Of a DNA stretch of 64,000 nucleotides, positions 48,801-62,819 are shown one piece after another. Where the stretch lies: the NCBI RefSeq assembly GCF_001649575.2, contig NC_051430.1, positions 12,267,951 to 12,331,950 on the forward strand, read 5' to 3'. Positions within the stretch are counted from its first letter, which is position 1. The number at the start of each line of letters is the position of its first letter. The position numbers were made by a program, and so were the translations under genes. The stretch is from Kryptolebias marmoratus. Taxonomy: Eukaryota > Chordata > Actinopteri > Cyprinodontiformes > Rivulidae. Below the pieces are notes generated by a model. That model was not told the origin of the DNA. It searched no databases and saw only the letters and a list, made by a program, of their open reading frames with translations.

Positions 48801-50702
48801 TGAGCCGCAGACTGCTAAACGTTGCAAGGGTCCCGGGAGAGCCCCCCAGCAAAGATGAAATGATTAAAAAACCAACCGAGCTGACTGACAAGCTGACCAA
48901 CCACCTATAACTCTTTGTGCGCTGGGTCAAACCGTCACTGCTCGCCTCAATCATAACAGAGGCCGACCTTTCTGAACATTTGTTGGCTGCTGAAGGAGAT
49001 TCTTAGTGGAGCGTCGAGAAAAAAGAAAAGAAAAAAAGAAATGTGCCCAATAATAACAGATGAGGGTCGACGTTTCAGGTAAGTAGCCGGTTTTCGTGTA
49101 AGGATTCGTAAATCCAAAAAAAAGTGATGGAGATTGGTACATTCAAACCCATCCTTGTTACAACTCTGCAAGACTGACAGTGTCGGAGTAAGATCGTAGT
49201 CATTAGCTCCTCTTGGCAGCCGTCCAATGAGCAAGCTCCTCTGGCATGTAAGGTGTCATTAAATTTAAAGCTCAAATTTGCTGGGGTGTTTAACAAAGCA
49301 CTCTTCTGAATGTGTGAAAGCGGCGACGGCCTGTAACTTGTCAACTTTATCATCTTTTACGTGTGAGGGATTGTCTAATAAATAAAAATGCTGAGAGGCC
49401 ACAAGTTCACCTGATGGAGGGAAGGCAAGGCGAAGGGAAACTTCAAAGAGCGAAGGACGGTACAGACCCCGGAGCTGCGAATTAACATACCAGGCAGGAG
49501 GAATGTGTCTCCCACACACCTTAAAGAAGCAGCAGCCTAACCACTTTTGTTTTTACTGGAAAACACAAAGAAGTAGTAGCAATCTCTAATCCACTGAGTA
49601 TTTTTTTTTTTGTTTGGAATCAGCTGGAAACAGTTTCTTTTGTTGAGTGTGTGTGTGTGTAGTGGGGGGGGGGGGGTCACATAATCAAATTTTTTTGTCA
49701 TAATTTGCATAATTTAAAGTTGCTATATTTTAGAGATCTTGTATTTTATCAAAAAAATATGTAAATGTCCTATTCATACAAGTATTTCTATTTAAAATAT
49801 ATATTTTTCCTATACATGCATGGATTAAAAAACTTGAATATTGTTTCCATTCATTTACTAAATGTTTTAGCTGGGCTGTTGCTAATGTTGTAAGTCAAAA
49901 AGAGCATGTCTTTAAAAAAAAAGAAATCCAAGTCAAGAGGAGGATCATGATAAAATATTGATGCCAACGAGAATCTTGCTTTTAAAAAAACTAAAACGTA
50001 AGATTAAGCCCTTTGTTGCACAAAACCATTTCATTAAATCCCCACACTTCCAACCGCTTTACCGCAACAAAACACGAAAAGCCTTCTTTACCCATGAACA
50101 ATGCATGAAATCCTTTCATGCTCTAACAGTACAAGTGTCCGCTCTTTGTAATATCTGTGTCACGATCTTGGGTGTTGCGCTCACACGACAGGAGCCGGAT
50201 GAATAAGGGGGTTCATGTGCTGCACTTGCACCTTCACACCATTCATTTCCAGGTCAGGTGCACCTCTCGCCGTGTCCAGACACCTCATACATCTTGCAGG
50301 CAAGGACCGGCTTATCTCCTCACTTATCTCCCCAGCAATAATTCCCACTTAAAGCTCTAGCCGCAAGCAAATGACTGGGCAGGGCGGGAACTGCAGGCCC
50401 GGGTGGTACCGAGCCTCACTCACAAACAGCAAGGAGGGAGAGTCTTCTCAGAAAACATCCAGCAAACGTGACAACAGGTAAAAAACTCAGAAACACCTGC
50501 TTTTATTATGAACTCATATGAAACTAAAACAAAACCAAGACAAATGTGTAGCTCAACTCTGCTACGGCAAAAAAAGATGGGAAATTTGTTTATTATATTT
50601 GCCTCCGGTGCAATCTGGTACATGGTGTTTCTGAACATTCCCGGCTAAAACAGACACCTCAATCATCCGTTTCTGAGCGACAGGAAAGAGGCTGAGCTGA
50701 GT

Positions 50703-50705
<3 letters not shown>

Positions 50706-50734
<29 letters not shown>
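50706..50734. repeat. (AC)n microsatellite
   Basis: About 14 perfect units. Confidence 0.95.
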
Positions 50735-50736
<2 letters not shown>

Positions 50737-51825
50737 GCTCTTGTCTGACGCTAAAATACTTTCGCTGGAAAGACAGACGGGGCTGCTGAGCGTTCCCACC
50801 CACATAACCAAGAAATTCACAGAAAATGAAAAAGTCAAACACGCTTTTCATCCAATCAGCTTCTCATTTCGGCGCTGGACAAGAAAGACAAAACAAAGCA
50901 TTATTAAGTGGCAAAAAAGATAAACAAAAAACAGATCAACTGTTTATTTGTGGAGTGGTATTTCCAATGTTTTCCTCCCTTCCTCGCTGGTATTGCTCGC
51001 TTTCCTCGACTCACCCTTCATTTTGGAGGCTCGGAGGCTGTTTTTTCTCCTGTAATAAAGAGCGACCTGACAGAAAGCAGCCTTTCCTTGAGATGGTTTC
51101 AAGTTGTCATAAATCCCATTGTATGACTAAGCAACTGCTTTGTTTATTGTGCCTGTGTCTTTGCTTGATGTCCTCTTCAATGAAGCTTTGATCCTGCTAA
51201 CCTTATGGATCCTCACCATAAATGCGTACCTCCCAAAGACATTTTTATCACCACGCGGCTCGATGCCAGGCATCTGCGCGGAAGTACAGCAACAGATGAA
51301 CTTGCCAGTTACAAGCAAGGGCAAAGAGGACAACAGACTCTTTAAAACCCCACCATCACCCGCTGGATATAGCTTCTTGGAGCTGACTGATTTGGCATGA
51401 AAAGACACCATTCTGCTATTAATGCGTGGCTATTCCACTACAGTTAAATAAATCAAATTACAGTAAGATATTGAAATCATTCCGAGCCTTAACGAGACAC
51501 AATATTCCATTTCACGCTCGTACAAACGAAGTCCATAACCAAACAGATACATGGGATAAGACCTTCTTAAGACAAAAAAAAAGCCCGTTCACACTTACAA
51601 ACCCTGCATGTCTGAGCAGACACACAAACACACACCACCCATGAACACACAGTCGTTGCCAGTGATGTCTCTGTGAGCAGCAGACCACAGGAATTGTTTA
51701 TTACTGCGGATCACAGTGACTAATCAAAAGCAGGCCGTTTCTTCTTGAACCTGCGCGAGGTTGAGATGTTTCCTCACCCCACACTGAGACGCGTATGTGC
51801 CACGCCGTGACCCCCCCCCCCCCCC

Positions 51826-51826
51826 N
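51826..51826. other. single ambiguous base after C15
   Basis: One N directly after a run of 15 C. Confidence 0.99.
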
Positions 51827-52049
51827 TTCAGTATCTTGTCAACCGAGAGGACGCAACGTCCAACCTACGAGGGACTCTCTGCAAGAAACTCCAAACATCC
51901 CCGCTCTGGGGTAGCAGAACGCGGGGAACCGTGCTTTACTCGAGACAAATGTTCCCTTTGGTTCTGGTTTATTTATTCGGCGTTTTATCTTAATAATTAA
52001 CAGATAATGCACGTTTGTTTTGTTTTCTTACCCCCCGCTCCTCTGCTCT

Positions 52050-52310
52050 CTCAGCCATGAGTTCATACTTAAGTGTATCAAAGAAATAATTGCGGTAAAT
52101 AGAAAGAAAAAAGAGCAACTATAGAGAAGGGATTGAAATGTAATTACTAGGCAAAGTAAGAATTTCCATTAGTATTTGCCAAAGTCCCATTAAATGTTAT
52201 GGGCACATCAAGGCCCACAGAGCATGTTGGTCAGCACAGTGGGAGTATGACATCTTACACTGTGCAGGGCCTCATTCTGGACCATGCAGACGGCTTCAAA
52301 AGAATGTAAC
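52050..52310. promoter_or_regulatory. candidate conserved enhancer, intron 2
   Basis: TAATTA at 52141-52146 followed by TTCCATTAGTATTTGCC and CCCATTAAATG. The block is free of simple repeats between two A-rich runs. Confidence 0.33.
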
Positions 52311-55145
52311 CTTCAAGAAAAAAAAAAAGGCCTAAGGCCTAAACCAAACGGCAAAAGCACCACTGCAGGATGAGCTCAACACTGAACCGATATACCTTTT
52401 GGGAGAGTATAAAGCTTGATGTATTAGGGTTAGTTGCGAAACATTTCTCCGAAATAAACAACAACAAGAAGCTGATCCTAACATCCAGGCGAGGCCAGAT
52501 GCTGTCAACAGACAAAAACAGGCTGACTTGGACAGAAGTGATGATAGCGCTGATGGAGCTCCGCTGCCCATGAGGGATGTTTCAAAGCAACTTGGACGCT
52601 TGTCAGTGCATTTTATTACTTCCTTGAAATATCTGAAAAAGAAGAACTGTTCAGCACAAAAAAAAAAAAAACCTCTTTTAGAGCAAGGGGTGTAAATCTC
52701 TTTTAATGCTACTGATCCCCGTGTAAGTGCCGCTTCCAGAAACCTCTCCCCGTTTCTCCTCCCCCTAAGGTTCGGTCATTACGCGTCGTCTCAGAGAAAT
52801 GGCTACCTTTCCTCGTCGCCTTCTCGAATGCTGCAAACTCTAAGTGGTTTTCGAAGTTGTAACTGCAGGGCTGTGTCTGCCAGGAGCCTGTCGCTTACAC
52901 TTGTAGTTTTTTTTTTTTTTTCCTCTCCCTCCTTTTTTTTCCTTCTTTCTGTGGCTGTTGGAGAAGTCATGACACAAAGCCAAAGTTGTGACACACAGAG
53001 GCATGTTGTTGTAGCATAAACCTGATATGGATATTCTGACACCACAAAAAAACATCTTACAGCGTATTCTGAAGGGCCCAGGATGCCAAACAGACAAGAC
53101 TGATCAAGGAACTGTAATTCTGACGAATGAAAATATTTTTTCTTCTTCTGTGTATTTTCTTTTTTTTTCCCATTAAGGATGGCTTTTGACACAAGTCCTG
53201 AAGGCCTCCGTCTCTGCCTCTTGGTTAGGTTAGTTCCTGGTGGGATGTTTTTGTGCGGAGAGGCCACCTCTCTTTCTTATCTTCCTGTCATCTCTGTGGG
53301 ACGGCAGGGCACGACTCCTTCTCTGGCTCCAGAACCGCAGGCTTCCCCCTGGACACCAAGCCGCCGCTCCACACTGGATGTACTCTTTGAGAGGTCGGTT
53401 GTTTAGGGTGTGTCAGAGCCTATTAGCGGCAGAATGTGTGAAAAAAACAGAGCTGGGCTAAAACCGTATTTGCAAAATGTGCTTTTATGGCTTGTTTTAC
53501 TCGTCTTGAGGGCCAGCAGAAAGGGGTTTGCCACATAAAGCAGGGCAGGCAGACCGCAAATTTAGACAATAACAAATAAGTATGAGAAGGTTAATGTGCT
53601 CCATTTATGACTGGAAACTCAGCAGACACGACTTTTTGCTTTTGTAATTTGGTGAACCTCATTCAGCTGATATTTGATGCCGAATAAGATAAATGATGTG
53701 CCGTAAATTCATGCAGCCGTTCTCATCAACCATTAGTTTTATGTAGAAGTCAGTACTTGTGTGCATAAATATCATATTTCTACCCCCTAAAGCTGTTTCT
53801 AACATTTTTGTTCATCCACACTAACACAAAAGGTCATGCTTTCCTTTAACACAACTCCACATGTTCATCTGAATTACTTTTAGCTGCTAGATTAGTTAAC
53901 TAATATTGGTATAAAAGTGTCAATAGGATGTCCGTTTTGAAATGTTTAAAACATTTTCTCAAAACCATTAAAGTTCTCTTAATTCAGTGTGTTTTTTATA
54001 GTTTTTTTTCCCCCTTTGGCAACAGAATCTGTTTCCAAAAGAAGAAAAAAAAGAGAAAAAGGTCATGTCATAGTTTTGGTCAAAAGTGTTTCACAGCTTT
54101 TATTGGCCACAAAAATTCTAATTTTATTATTTAATTTTATAGCACGCCAATTTGACTCGAAACTAAACCTTCTTCTCCATGCTCCATATGACCCTCAAGT
54201 CATTTTGACGACTCATGGATTTAGTTTAAACAATAAGCTGTTTCAGACTTGTATCATTTTTTAATTTTTATTAAACTTTCTCATCCACATTTTAAATAAA
54301 TTCAAAGCTTTTATGCTTACAAATGGCTTTAGCTACATGACAACTTTCCAATTAAACTGTGGTGACAGAACTATCACATGTCTGTGTTTTCTGCCACTAA
54401 ATGTTACATATAGTTGCCCACAAGACAAAAAAATAATAATTATTAAACTACAGTTTGCAGAGGAGATGGTAAAATCTGACAAAAAGAGTAAGCGACTGAG
54501 CATTAGTTACTCCGAGTGTATAAATTGTGGTGAGTCTAAAAGCCATAATAAAATCCTGTGTAGATAGTCCCTCACAAAGACATACTTGTGGGAAGGAAGA
54601 AAAAACATGCAGCACACTCAGACACTCAACCTGCATGAACCTCAGATGTTAAAAAGGATTATAGTTAATGTGCCCATAATAGTTATTGGAAAGGCCAGTG
54701 TGTTTTGCCACCATTCTTAAGCAGGTTGAGACTTTTGCCAACCAACACCGACCTCTATGTTTACGTTGGAGGAATGATGCTTAACTCGAATTGGACTAAA
54801 AGAAAAAAAAGAAAACCCAGCTTCGATGCATCGAAACTACAGAGAGAAATAGATAAAAATTCCGACCCAATTGGACAGAACAAGCCTTTAACGGCCGTAA
54901 TAATTTTTCAAAGATGTAAGCCATAGGAGATGCTGACACCACAGAGTGTGCTGTGACCCCTGCACCTTTAGCCCACCGCCTGGCTTCTGGTTTGTGTAAG
55001 CAGCGTCCAGCTGAAAGCTACCAGAGACCTTTGTGTGCGTGTGATGTTTCCAAGGAGAGATGGACCAATTAATCTGATTATAGTCGCAAATCCTCTGACA
55101 TGTGTAGGCCTGTCTGAAGCCATGTGCTGTACAGATGTGTGTCCA

Positions 55146-55173
55146 TGTGTGTGTGTGTGTGTGTGTGTGTGTG
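55146..55173. repeat. (TG)n microsatellite
   Basis: About 14 perfect units. Confidence 0.95.
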
Positions 55174-56073
55174 AGCATTTATGTACCTGTGTGTGGATGT
55201 GAGCCGCAGACGGAGTGAAGATGTGGCTCCATGTCAAAGCAAGATCAGAATCTTGGCAGAAAATACCAAAGCAGCAACATTTACAGATTACCACCTGTGA
55301 CATTTGTAAGCATTTATCAAAGTGATAAATGGGAGTGGGTCTTTCTTGAAAGCACCGGTTGCAAATAATAAAAAAAAAAAAATCTGTAACTGTATGCAAA
55401 TATAGTTTAGGGTGAGGGGCTGCTTCTCGGAAGTGGAAATGCAACAGTTCAAAGAACCTGAAATGAAATACCGGGTGAAACGGTAAACCATCTGTCAAAG
55501 CTTTCGCGGTCTGTTTAAAAACACAACAGCCGAGCACTTAAACAGCCCCTTTTCATTGGCAGGACTATGAATATGACTACAAGAAAAGGTGAGCCTTTCT
55601 TCCAGAGATCTGACTCCGTCACAACTCAGCGTACGTTGGTGTCACTGGCTGCAGCGTGCGCCCAGGGGCGGGAGGAAGTGGAACGAGGAGCTGACAGACA
55701 GAGCCTGATACTGCACTTCCACCGCAGACCAATCCCCAGCTAACCCTTGTGCTGACAGCCAGGATGTAGCACTCATCCACAGGCCACAGCCCAGATTCTG
55801 GGGCCCAGGAAAAAGGAGAGCAAGGAGAGCAGGGAGCGAGCTGCTTGGCTGATGATGGAGAAGAGGGAGGCGGGGGGAGGGAGGGAGGGGGTGCGCGGGT
55901 GGCTGGTGGTTTGGGTGGCACGCACCACTTTTGTGCCTCCAGAGCTGTTCATCTGAGAGGGGAATCCACAGAGAGAGTCGCCTGCCAGCAGCGTGTCCGA
56001 CGCCTGGCCGAGTGACAGACCCACTATGTAACACACACATAAGGTAACGCACACACAAGCACGTTTACACTAG

Positions 56074-56103
<30 letters not shown>
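56074..56103. repeat. A30 homopolymer
   Basis: The longest homopolymer I counted; no element found ending in it. Confidence 0.95.
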
Positions 56104-56104
<1 letters not shown>

Positions 56105-59100
56105 ACATGAAGAGTGAAACCTGAATCCAAGAAAAACTGAACAAATGATGGCCTTGATGTATTTTCACTAAAAGAGTGACATTACGAGTCCCGTGAAAGA
56201 CTCGCGTAGAAAATTTCCCAGACGGAACCCAAACTTTTTTGGGGTAGTTTAACATCTCAAGCCTCATAAAAACTTCAGTTGTCTGGTATTTGCTCAGAGA
56301 CAGAACATGAGAAGAAGCAAGAGCCAGGACGGAGCGCAGTCCCGATTGGAGCTGCCGCAAGAATCTGAGCGGAGTGATGAATGCCCAAGGCCGAGAGGCC
56401 ACTGGTGACCCCAAATACACACCTGGAGAGGGCGCCGCAAACAGTCAGCGGCGTCCTTCCAGCTGGGATCACAACACGATGATGGAGCTCTAGTTTCACA
56501 GCAGAACTGTGGCCTGAAGCTGCGCCTTCAGGGCCAGTCTTGAGGCACGCCCGGAGGGAGGAGGAGGAGGCAGCAACAAGTGAGGAGAGCAAAGACTGAT
56601 TGGGGTTAGCTCAAACCATAGATTTCCTGTTTTTACCAGCAGAGTTTCGGATCACTTTAGCCCTCGGCTTATTATTGATTATTTTCTTCAAAGGGATTTC
56701 CAGTGACTATCCTACGGGTGAGAGAAGGAAACTTAGATGAATAGAGCAAACAACTTGGCCTTCACCTGCAGCAAGCCATTTTTCTTATCGAGGCAGCCCC
56801 ATAGATATTTCTATTCAGACAGCTCTGTGAAATCATACACAGACAAAAAAAAAAAAAAAAAAATCTGTTTTATCCCCTTATCCATCCTCTTCATAGACAC
56901 CAGATCATTTTGCAGAGTTCGGGAGACGTGGAATTTCCCAAGAAGACGTATTGTAGCAGCTTTCTGGGTAATATTAACATCCAGCCTGCAGAGGGAAGGT
57001 AAAGGGAGAGGAGAAGGGATCGGGGGTGTACAGCAGGGGGGTGGGGTACAGACGATCAGTATCATGCCATGGTACCTGATGATAAAATACCTCCTCTATT
57101 GCAACGCTTTCCAACCAGCAGTGCACAGTTACCTCAACTCTTTCACCCTTTGGAGGCAGGACACGGAGTCTGTTTCTGAGGGGACACCGTGGGGTAGTGG
57201 TGCCTGGGTGGGAGGGCCGAGAGTCCAGAATGAACAGTCATCCCCTGACACACACACACACACACAAACACACACACTCCCCTGTCATCACTGCTGCAGT
57301 GCAGTTCCTCCACATCTGCCTTGCCTTACACCGCACGGCCCAGCTCTTACCAAGCCCCCGTCGTCTCTGCCTTCCTCCCATGTCTCCACTCCCCCATCAG
57401 GATCATCCAAATATTTCCCCTCGCTGCTTTTTGAAGCTTCCATGGGTCACGGGACCCCATGCACAAATCATGCTGGCTTGCCGTGGGGGGGCCGGCCAGA
57501 GAAGACGGGAGTGAGTCAGACGCGCAGAAATCCAATCTGCACTGTTTTCGTGCGGGGTTATTTTTCTTGCCAAGACAGCCATCGCCAATCAGCAGCTGGT
57601 TCTAAACAGTGAGTTTAGGGAGCCCTCGGTGTGGATGCCGGTCCTGGCAGCTGATCCCAAACATATTCCCAGGCCACGCCAAGGGGAAGGGATTGAGAGT
57701 AAATTCAGAAAGCCTGACAGCCTGCAGTGGTTTAACAGGGGGGTTAGCCCCGAATACATAGCTCTGGGTTTATGTTGATGGATGGATAACCAAATCTGTT
57801 TCATTGTTTGCAATAAAACATAGATGTTGGTTTTAACACTGAGACACCACATTTGCTTTGATGCTGAATTATGATGTGGCACAAGAACAACCTGACAAAA
57901 ACAATCTAAAAAATATAAAAAACCACCGGGTTTGGGGATATTTTTCAATCCAAGGTAAAATAATCATCTCATATAATAAAGAAGGTATCAGATCTTTGGT
58001 GCGTGGGCACAAGAGACCCAGCAGTAGAAGTTTCATAACAGAAAAATATTAAACTGGCACTCGAGTCAGGACTCGGGACCGACAGAGCGGGACGAGCCAG
58101 TGCAGACCCTCGCTTCCCACCCACCGAGCACAGCGGCTCACGGCGAGAGGAGGCGCTGGGCTGGAATCTGCGAGCGCTGGTTTAAAAGTAATCACATTGG
58201 TCTCACTGCATCTGATCTGCAGTCTAACAGACTTCCAAACAGTTGAATGAGTAAATAAAGTGCCCCGGGGGACTCCCGCTGGAGCTGGATTACCACAAGG
58301 GTGCACACACAAAGGGAAGCTGAAACCCCACAACCCGATGTGAGCCGCAGACAAAAGCCTCGCATTGGACCTCGACCAGGGAACCGGCAAACTTTATTAA
58401 TCTCATCCTCGACTCAGACACCTGCCATTGCAATACATGCACTCGTAGATGGATGAAAGCTCTCCTGTACACACTCTGAAATCGCCGTGCATGTGTGTGT
58501 ATGTCTCGGGGTTGTGTGCATGAGCAGGTGAATGTACCGTCTGAATGCATGCACATGATGGTTTATTTGTGACTGTGTGCAAAGATTCACACACGCTGTC
58601 TTGACGATGGAAAGTAACGCTTTTGAACATGTCTTCCAGAGGCCACGTTAGATGAGTCTCATGCTCACTTGGCTGTGGAGGCCGAGTCTGGAGGGGGACC
58701 GAGGGCCGCGACATTCTGCAGCCCCAACCCACCCCGACCCCATTCTTTCCCCCTCTTTCTGGGCCTGACACAAATAAAAGGATTAGGAGCCCCCGTTTCC
58801 GTCAGACCCTCTATTCAAGACAAAGCCTCTGATCAGCTTAGTGTCACACTTAATGATAAAAGTGCAAATCTCTGTCAGTCACTTTGGGCAAGAATACCGG
58901 TATTCGGGGGGCTAATCTGGTTTGATGAAGATTAAAGGGGTTTAAAAGAAAAAAAATTGAAAAAAAAATTAAAAAGAAAGGGGGAAAAAAAAAAATTGAC
59001 GCGTTTGTTCAGAAAATTTCAACCAGTGCAACCAAATTTGACGTTCGGCGACGACGATGAGCTGCCGGAATGTTCCCTTGCAATTCAGAGAGCGAAGGAG

Positions 59101-59218
59101 GAGGAAATGGAAACAGCTCAGATTAGAAACAAAAGTGAGAGAGAGAGAGAGAAAAGGAGCACATGAAGGAAGAAAGTGTGCATACACATGCGCCCACACC
59201 CTCACAAAAAAAAAAAGA

Positions 59219-59226
<8 letters not shown>

Positions 59227-59254
<28 letters not shown>
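59227..59254. repeat. A28 homopolymer
   Basis: A-run preceded by other A-rich tracts from 58950. Confidence 0.95.
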
Positions 59255-59256
<2 letters not shown>

Positions 59257-59699
59257 CCAGGGTGTGTGTGGACAAACACACTGCTCTGGCCATTCGCATG
59301 CAGGGCTCGAATGTGTGACGTGGGTGCGAGAGTAAGCCTTGGGCACACAACAGTCTGAATGCAGCACTTGCCACCACGATGCCAGTCCTCTCTAGTGTAT
59401 CTGTGAAAAGCCTACGTGTTGGAAAAACATTCCAGAGGGGGATCACATATACACCGTTGGGGCCAGCAGCCACACTGCGAGCCAACAGCACAGGCCATGT
59501 CTCAATTTCTCATGCACGTTCCACCGGACTGCTCGAAAAAAGAAAAAAAATCAAAAAACAAGTGCGGGCTGCTTTTAAAACAGAAAAAAAAAGCAAACAG
59601 CCTTATCAGGAACACTGCGGACGCCACGACATTTATTAGGATCTTGCAGCACTTTGTGGATGATTTTTGAGCAAAACAAAAACCACAGCCTGTGAATAT

Positions 59700-60060
59700 T
59701 TTCGCCTTCCTGATTTCACCGTGTAATCAAACGGGAAAGCGTTTGCAGAGCAAACAGTATTTCTGTTGGCTGCTTTAAGGAAGCTTTTGCAATAGTTCAC
59801 AGATTTAGCCAAAATCTAATTTGTAAATTGCATTTAATGACTCGCGGTTGCCCTGCTTTTTGTTATGAAGAGTTGTCATGCTGTGAAAATAAACCTTGAA
59901 GGCCTGAAGAGTCAGAGCCAGCAGTGAAAATCGCTGCATTTGCCGAGCCGAGGGCTTCCTCCCTCCGCCGTCACTGATTAGCATTCCCGGCTGACTGACA
60001 TGTCCCACTGGCTGCCTAACAGGCGGCTTTAGGAGATGAGGTTAAATTGTGGCTACCAAC
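59700..60060. promoter_or_regulatory. candidate conserved enhancer, intron 2
   Basis: Contains ATCTAATTTGTAAATTGC, CATTTAATGACTC and a GATTAGCATTCCC bicoid/OTX-type core, in contrast to the poly(A)-rich DNA just before it. Inference. Confidence 0.33.
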
Positions 60061-61740
60061 AAATTGCATGCTTGAGTTCCTCTGCACCCCTCTGCTATCA
60101 TGCAGCGTAATGTGAGCACACCAGGCAGATCCCTCTGCAGATCCTTCTCCTCCACTGCACAACAGCTCCCCCACTGAAAGCCACAGAGACCTCCTTCCAC
60201 ATCCCCTCGCCAGCAGTCTGGCCTCTGAAGCGGTGATGGGCATTACGATGCCTAAGCCTCTGTGGCTGCACACAGAGTCCAGCTGCTGCTGCACACTTTG
60301 CGACCCGTCACTGGTTTTAAAACTGGATTATCTGTTCAGAAAGACGTCTCAATAAAACCACCTGATTTACTAAAAAATGTACTAAAACACACACCGGTGC
60401 AACAGACTTACAGCTGCAGGTGTTGTCAGATTTCTTCGTATATAGAAACTAAACAAAGCGATTGGTGGAAACCAAACTGAGCCCCAAAAAACAAAAAAAA
60501 GGAACCCAAGATTGTTGCCGTGATGCAAAAAAAAAAAGAAAAAAAGATAGAAAAAAAAGGACACTCCATCAGGTTTTTTAATGGTTGTTAATGTGTTGAG
60601 GGGGATAGTTAGCAACCCATGAGATGACTGATGATGCGTCCTAGTACGCTGCTGGGACAGGCCGAGCCATGTTGACATAAAACCCAATACTTCCTTACAG
60701 AGGAACAGGGCCAGTTTCAGCTCCAGCTCCTCGCCGAGCAGCCGAAATCCCAGCAAGCTGAAGCAATATTATCTGCCTTTGTGTTTCTAACATTAGACTT
60801 ATCTCTCTGCAGAGGTCTTCATTTATTTACCCAAGAGCAGGGGCTATGGACGACCTTTTTATCCCCCCTCTTCTTTTTTTTTTTTTTGGTGGGAGATCTT
60901 AAGATAAAAAAGTGCAGCTGAACGTGAGAAAATGTCCCTGAAAGGAAGCAGTGTGCAGACCCGTCACCAGAGCTACCTTCACAAACTGCAAATCTGCTCA
61001 GCTGGGTTCGACAACAGCAGCTACATCCTTGTGTGTGTGTGGTTTTTTTTTCTTTTTCTTTTTCTCCTTGCTATTCCTAGCGTGCACACGAGTGTTCACA
61101 GAGGCAACGCAGGAGTGTCCAGGAGTGAGCCAAACACACACACACACACACACAGAAAGTCAGCCGTCAGCATCTATCCGGCAAACACTGCTGCAGCGTC
61201 CCGAGCGCAGCTAATTAAAAAACAACAATTTCACAGGAGGGCACTCCAAACAGTTCTGAAAAGCACCTCTCAGCACACGGGGGGGATCTCGCAGAATACA
61301 TGGGAGGTGAGACAGGTTCTGCTTTTATGGCTTCATCGCCGCTGTGTTTTTCTGCTGCTCACTGTGACCTGGATTTCATTTTGCTTATAGCGCACAAGTT
61401 GGTATGTCTTAAAATAAATCAATCAATAAATAAAGTGTTTATATATATATTCGGTCTGAATTATTTCAAGATAAAAGATTTCAAATCAGCACGTTTCACT
61501 GTGAAGAAAAAAAAACCCTCCACCTTGGAATGCATCAGCAGGACACAAAAGCAGGCAGAGCCGCGTAAAATATGGTTAGTAAATGTTCTGTTCTGGAGCT
61601 GGAGCCCATGGCAGTTTCTAACGAGGCAGTCCATTACAGGGGTGTTGTCTAACGCCTGGGTCGAGTGATAGGCCTTATTACACGGCTCCCTTCAAAGCAT
61701 CTGCTCGCTTAGGGGAGAGAGATCCCTCTGGGTGGGGGGG

Positions 61741-61765
61741 NNNNNNNNNNNNNNNNNNNNNNNNN
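61741..61765. other. assembly gap (25 N) between G runs
   Basis: G run on both sides; followed by G13, G7 and C14 tracts. Confidence 0.99.
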
Positions 61766-62079
61766 GGGGGGGGGGGGGTGGGGGGGAGACCCCCCCCCCC
61801 CCCTCTTCTAATGATGTATAATTGACCTCGAAACACCAGGGCACAACAAACTCCCCCGGAATGGTGTAATTCCACTCGGCCTTCTGCATACCGCGCGGTC
61901 TCGTTCGAGCTTGTTCCTCCTCTACGGCTACGGCTGTCAGACAGCTGACAGCTCTGCCAACCGGCCTTCAGGTTTTCCACACACGGGGGGAACAATCGAA
62001 CAAAATCCCGACTGTCCTCCCTTCATCTGGTTTAATAGTGCTGAACGTTTCCCCCCGGCATTTGTCCAGTTCGCGCACC

Positions 62080-62107
62080 ATATATATATATATATATATA
62101 TATATAT
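62080..62107. repeat. (AT)n microsatellite
   Basis: 14 AT units. Confidence 0.95.
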
Positions 62108-62279
62108 TTCTTCTAATCAAGCCAGCGAGCTGCGTGACGTAACAAAAGGCAAACCTGTGACGAAAAAGGCTCATCCAGATACAATCACAAAGCGGGGAAG
62201 GCAGATATTCTGAACTGGGTTTGTGGGAGTTTTTAATAAAACAGTACACAATTGTTTCCCCCCGTCTGCACTTAAACCT

Positions 62280-62540
62280 GTTCCAAAGGTGCAGAAAAGG
62301 CCTGCTTGCCAATTCCTTGATTTATTGGAGCCGGCGAGAGCTGATTACAGGGCATGAATCAGTTGCTGTAGGAATGTGATTAGGTACGAAGACCTCTGTA
62401 AGGCTTGGAGCTCTCCTCGCAGCCCAAAGCAGTTTGTGGGCTGACAAATGCATCTTAAATGGGTGTCATAAAAGTCAAAAAGGTGCCAATTACATCTTTA
62501 AGTATCGCATCAAGGAAAATGGAACAAACATCGAATGAGA
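62280..62540. promoter_or_regulatory. candidate conserved enhancer, intron 2
   Basis: Repeat-free 260 bases with two GATTA cores (CTGATTACAGG, GTGATTAGGTACG) and CCAATTACATC. It ends at a short GA microsatellite. Confidence 0.33.
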
Positions 62541-62794
62541 GAGAGAGAGAGATAAAAAAACGAAGAAGAAACGCTGGCCTTGGTGCCACACAGGCTCTGT
62601 CAGCCAGAAGGGGTTAAAGATGAGACGGATTAAATGATAACTAAAAGTGCGTGTGTGTGTGTTTCTTTTTGATTGAGGGGGTTACACTTGCCACATGAGT
62701 TATTTAAATAAATTTTAAAGGTGAGGGGGAAACATGTCAGGAAGGACTAATTAGCAGCCAAATGCATTTGAAACGTCTCTGGAGTTCAATCCTG

Positions 62795-62819
62795 TTTTTT
62801 TTTTTTTTTTTTTTTTTTT
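62795..62819. repeat. T25 homopolymer
   Basis: Uninterrupted T run. Confidence 0.95.

Noticed and set aside
51241..51300. Possible match to the first LIM domain exon (CGGAAGTACAG resembling reverse of YFR codons)
   Set aside because: Neighbouring codons do not give the CEGC, WHEEC or YC signatures on the minus strand; coincidence.
56737..57612. Longest open frame in the window (291 codons, plus strand)
   Set aside because: The frame runs through an A-run (poly-Lys) and a CA repeat (Thr-His), has no recognisable domain, and lies inside lmx1b intron 2. Chance opening is the simpler reading.
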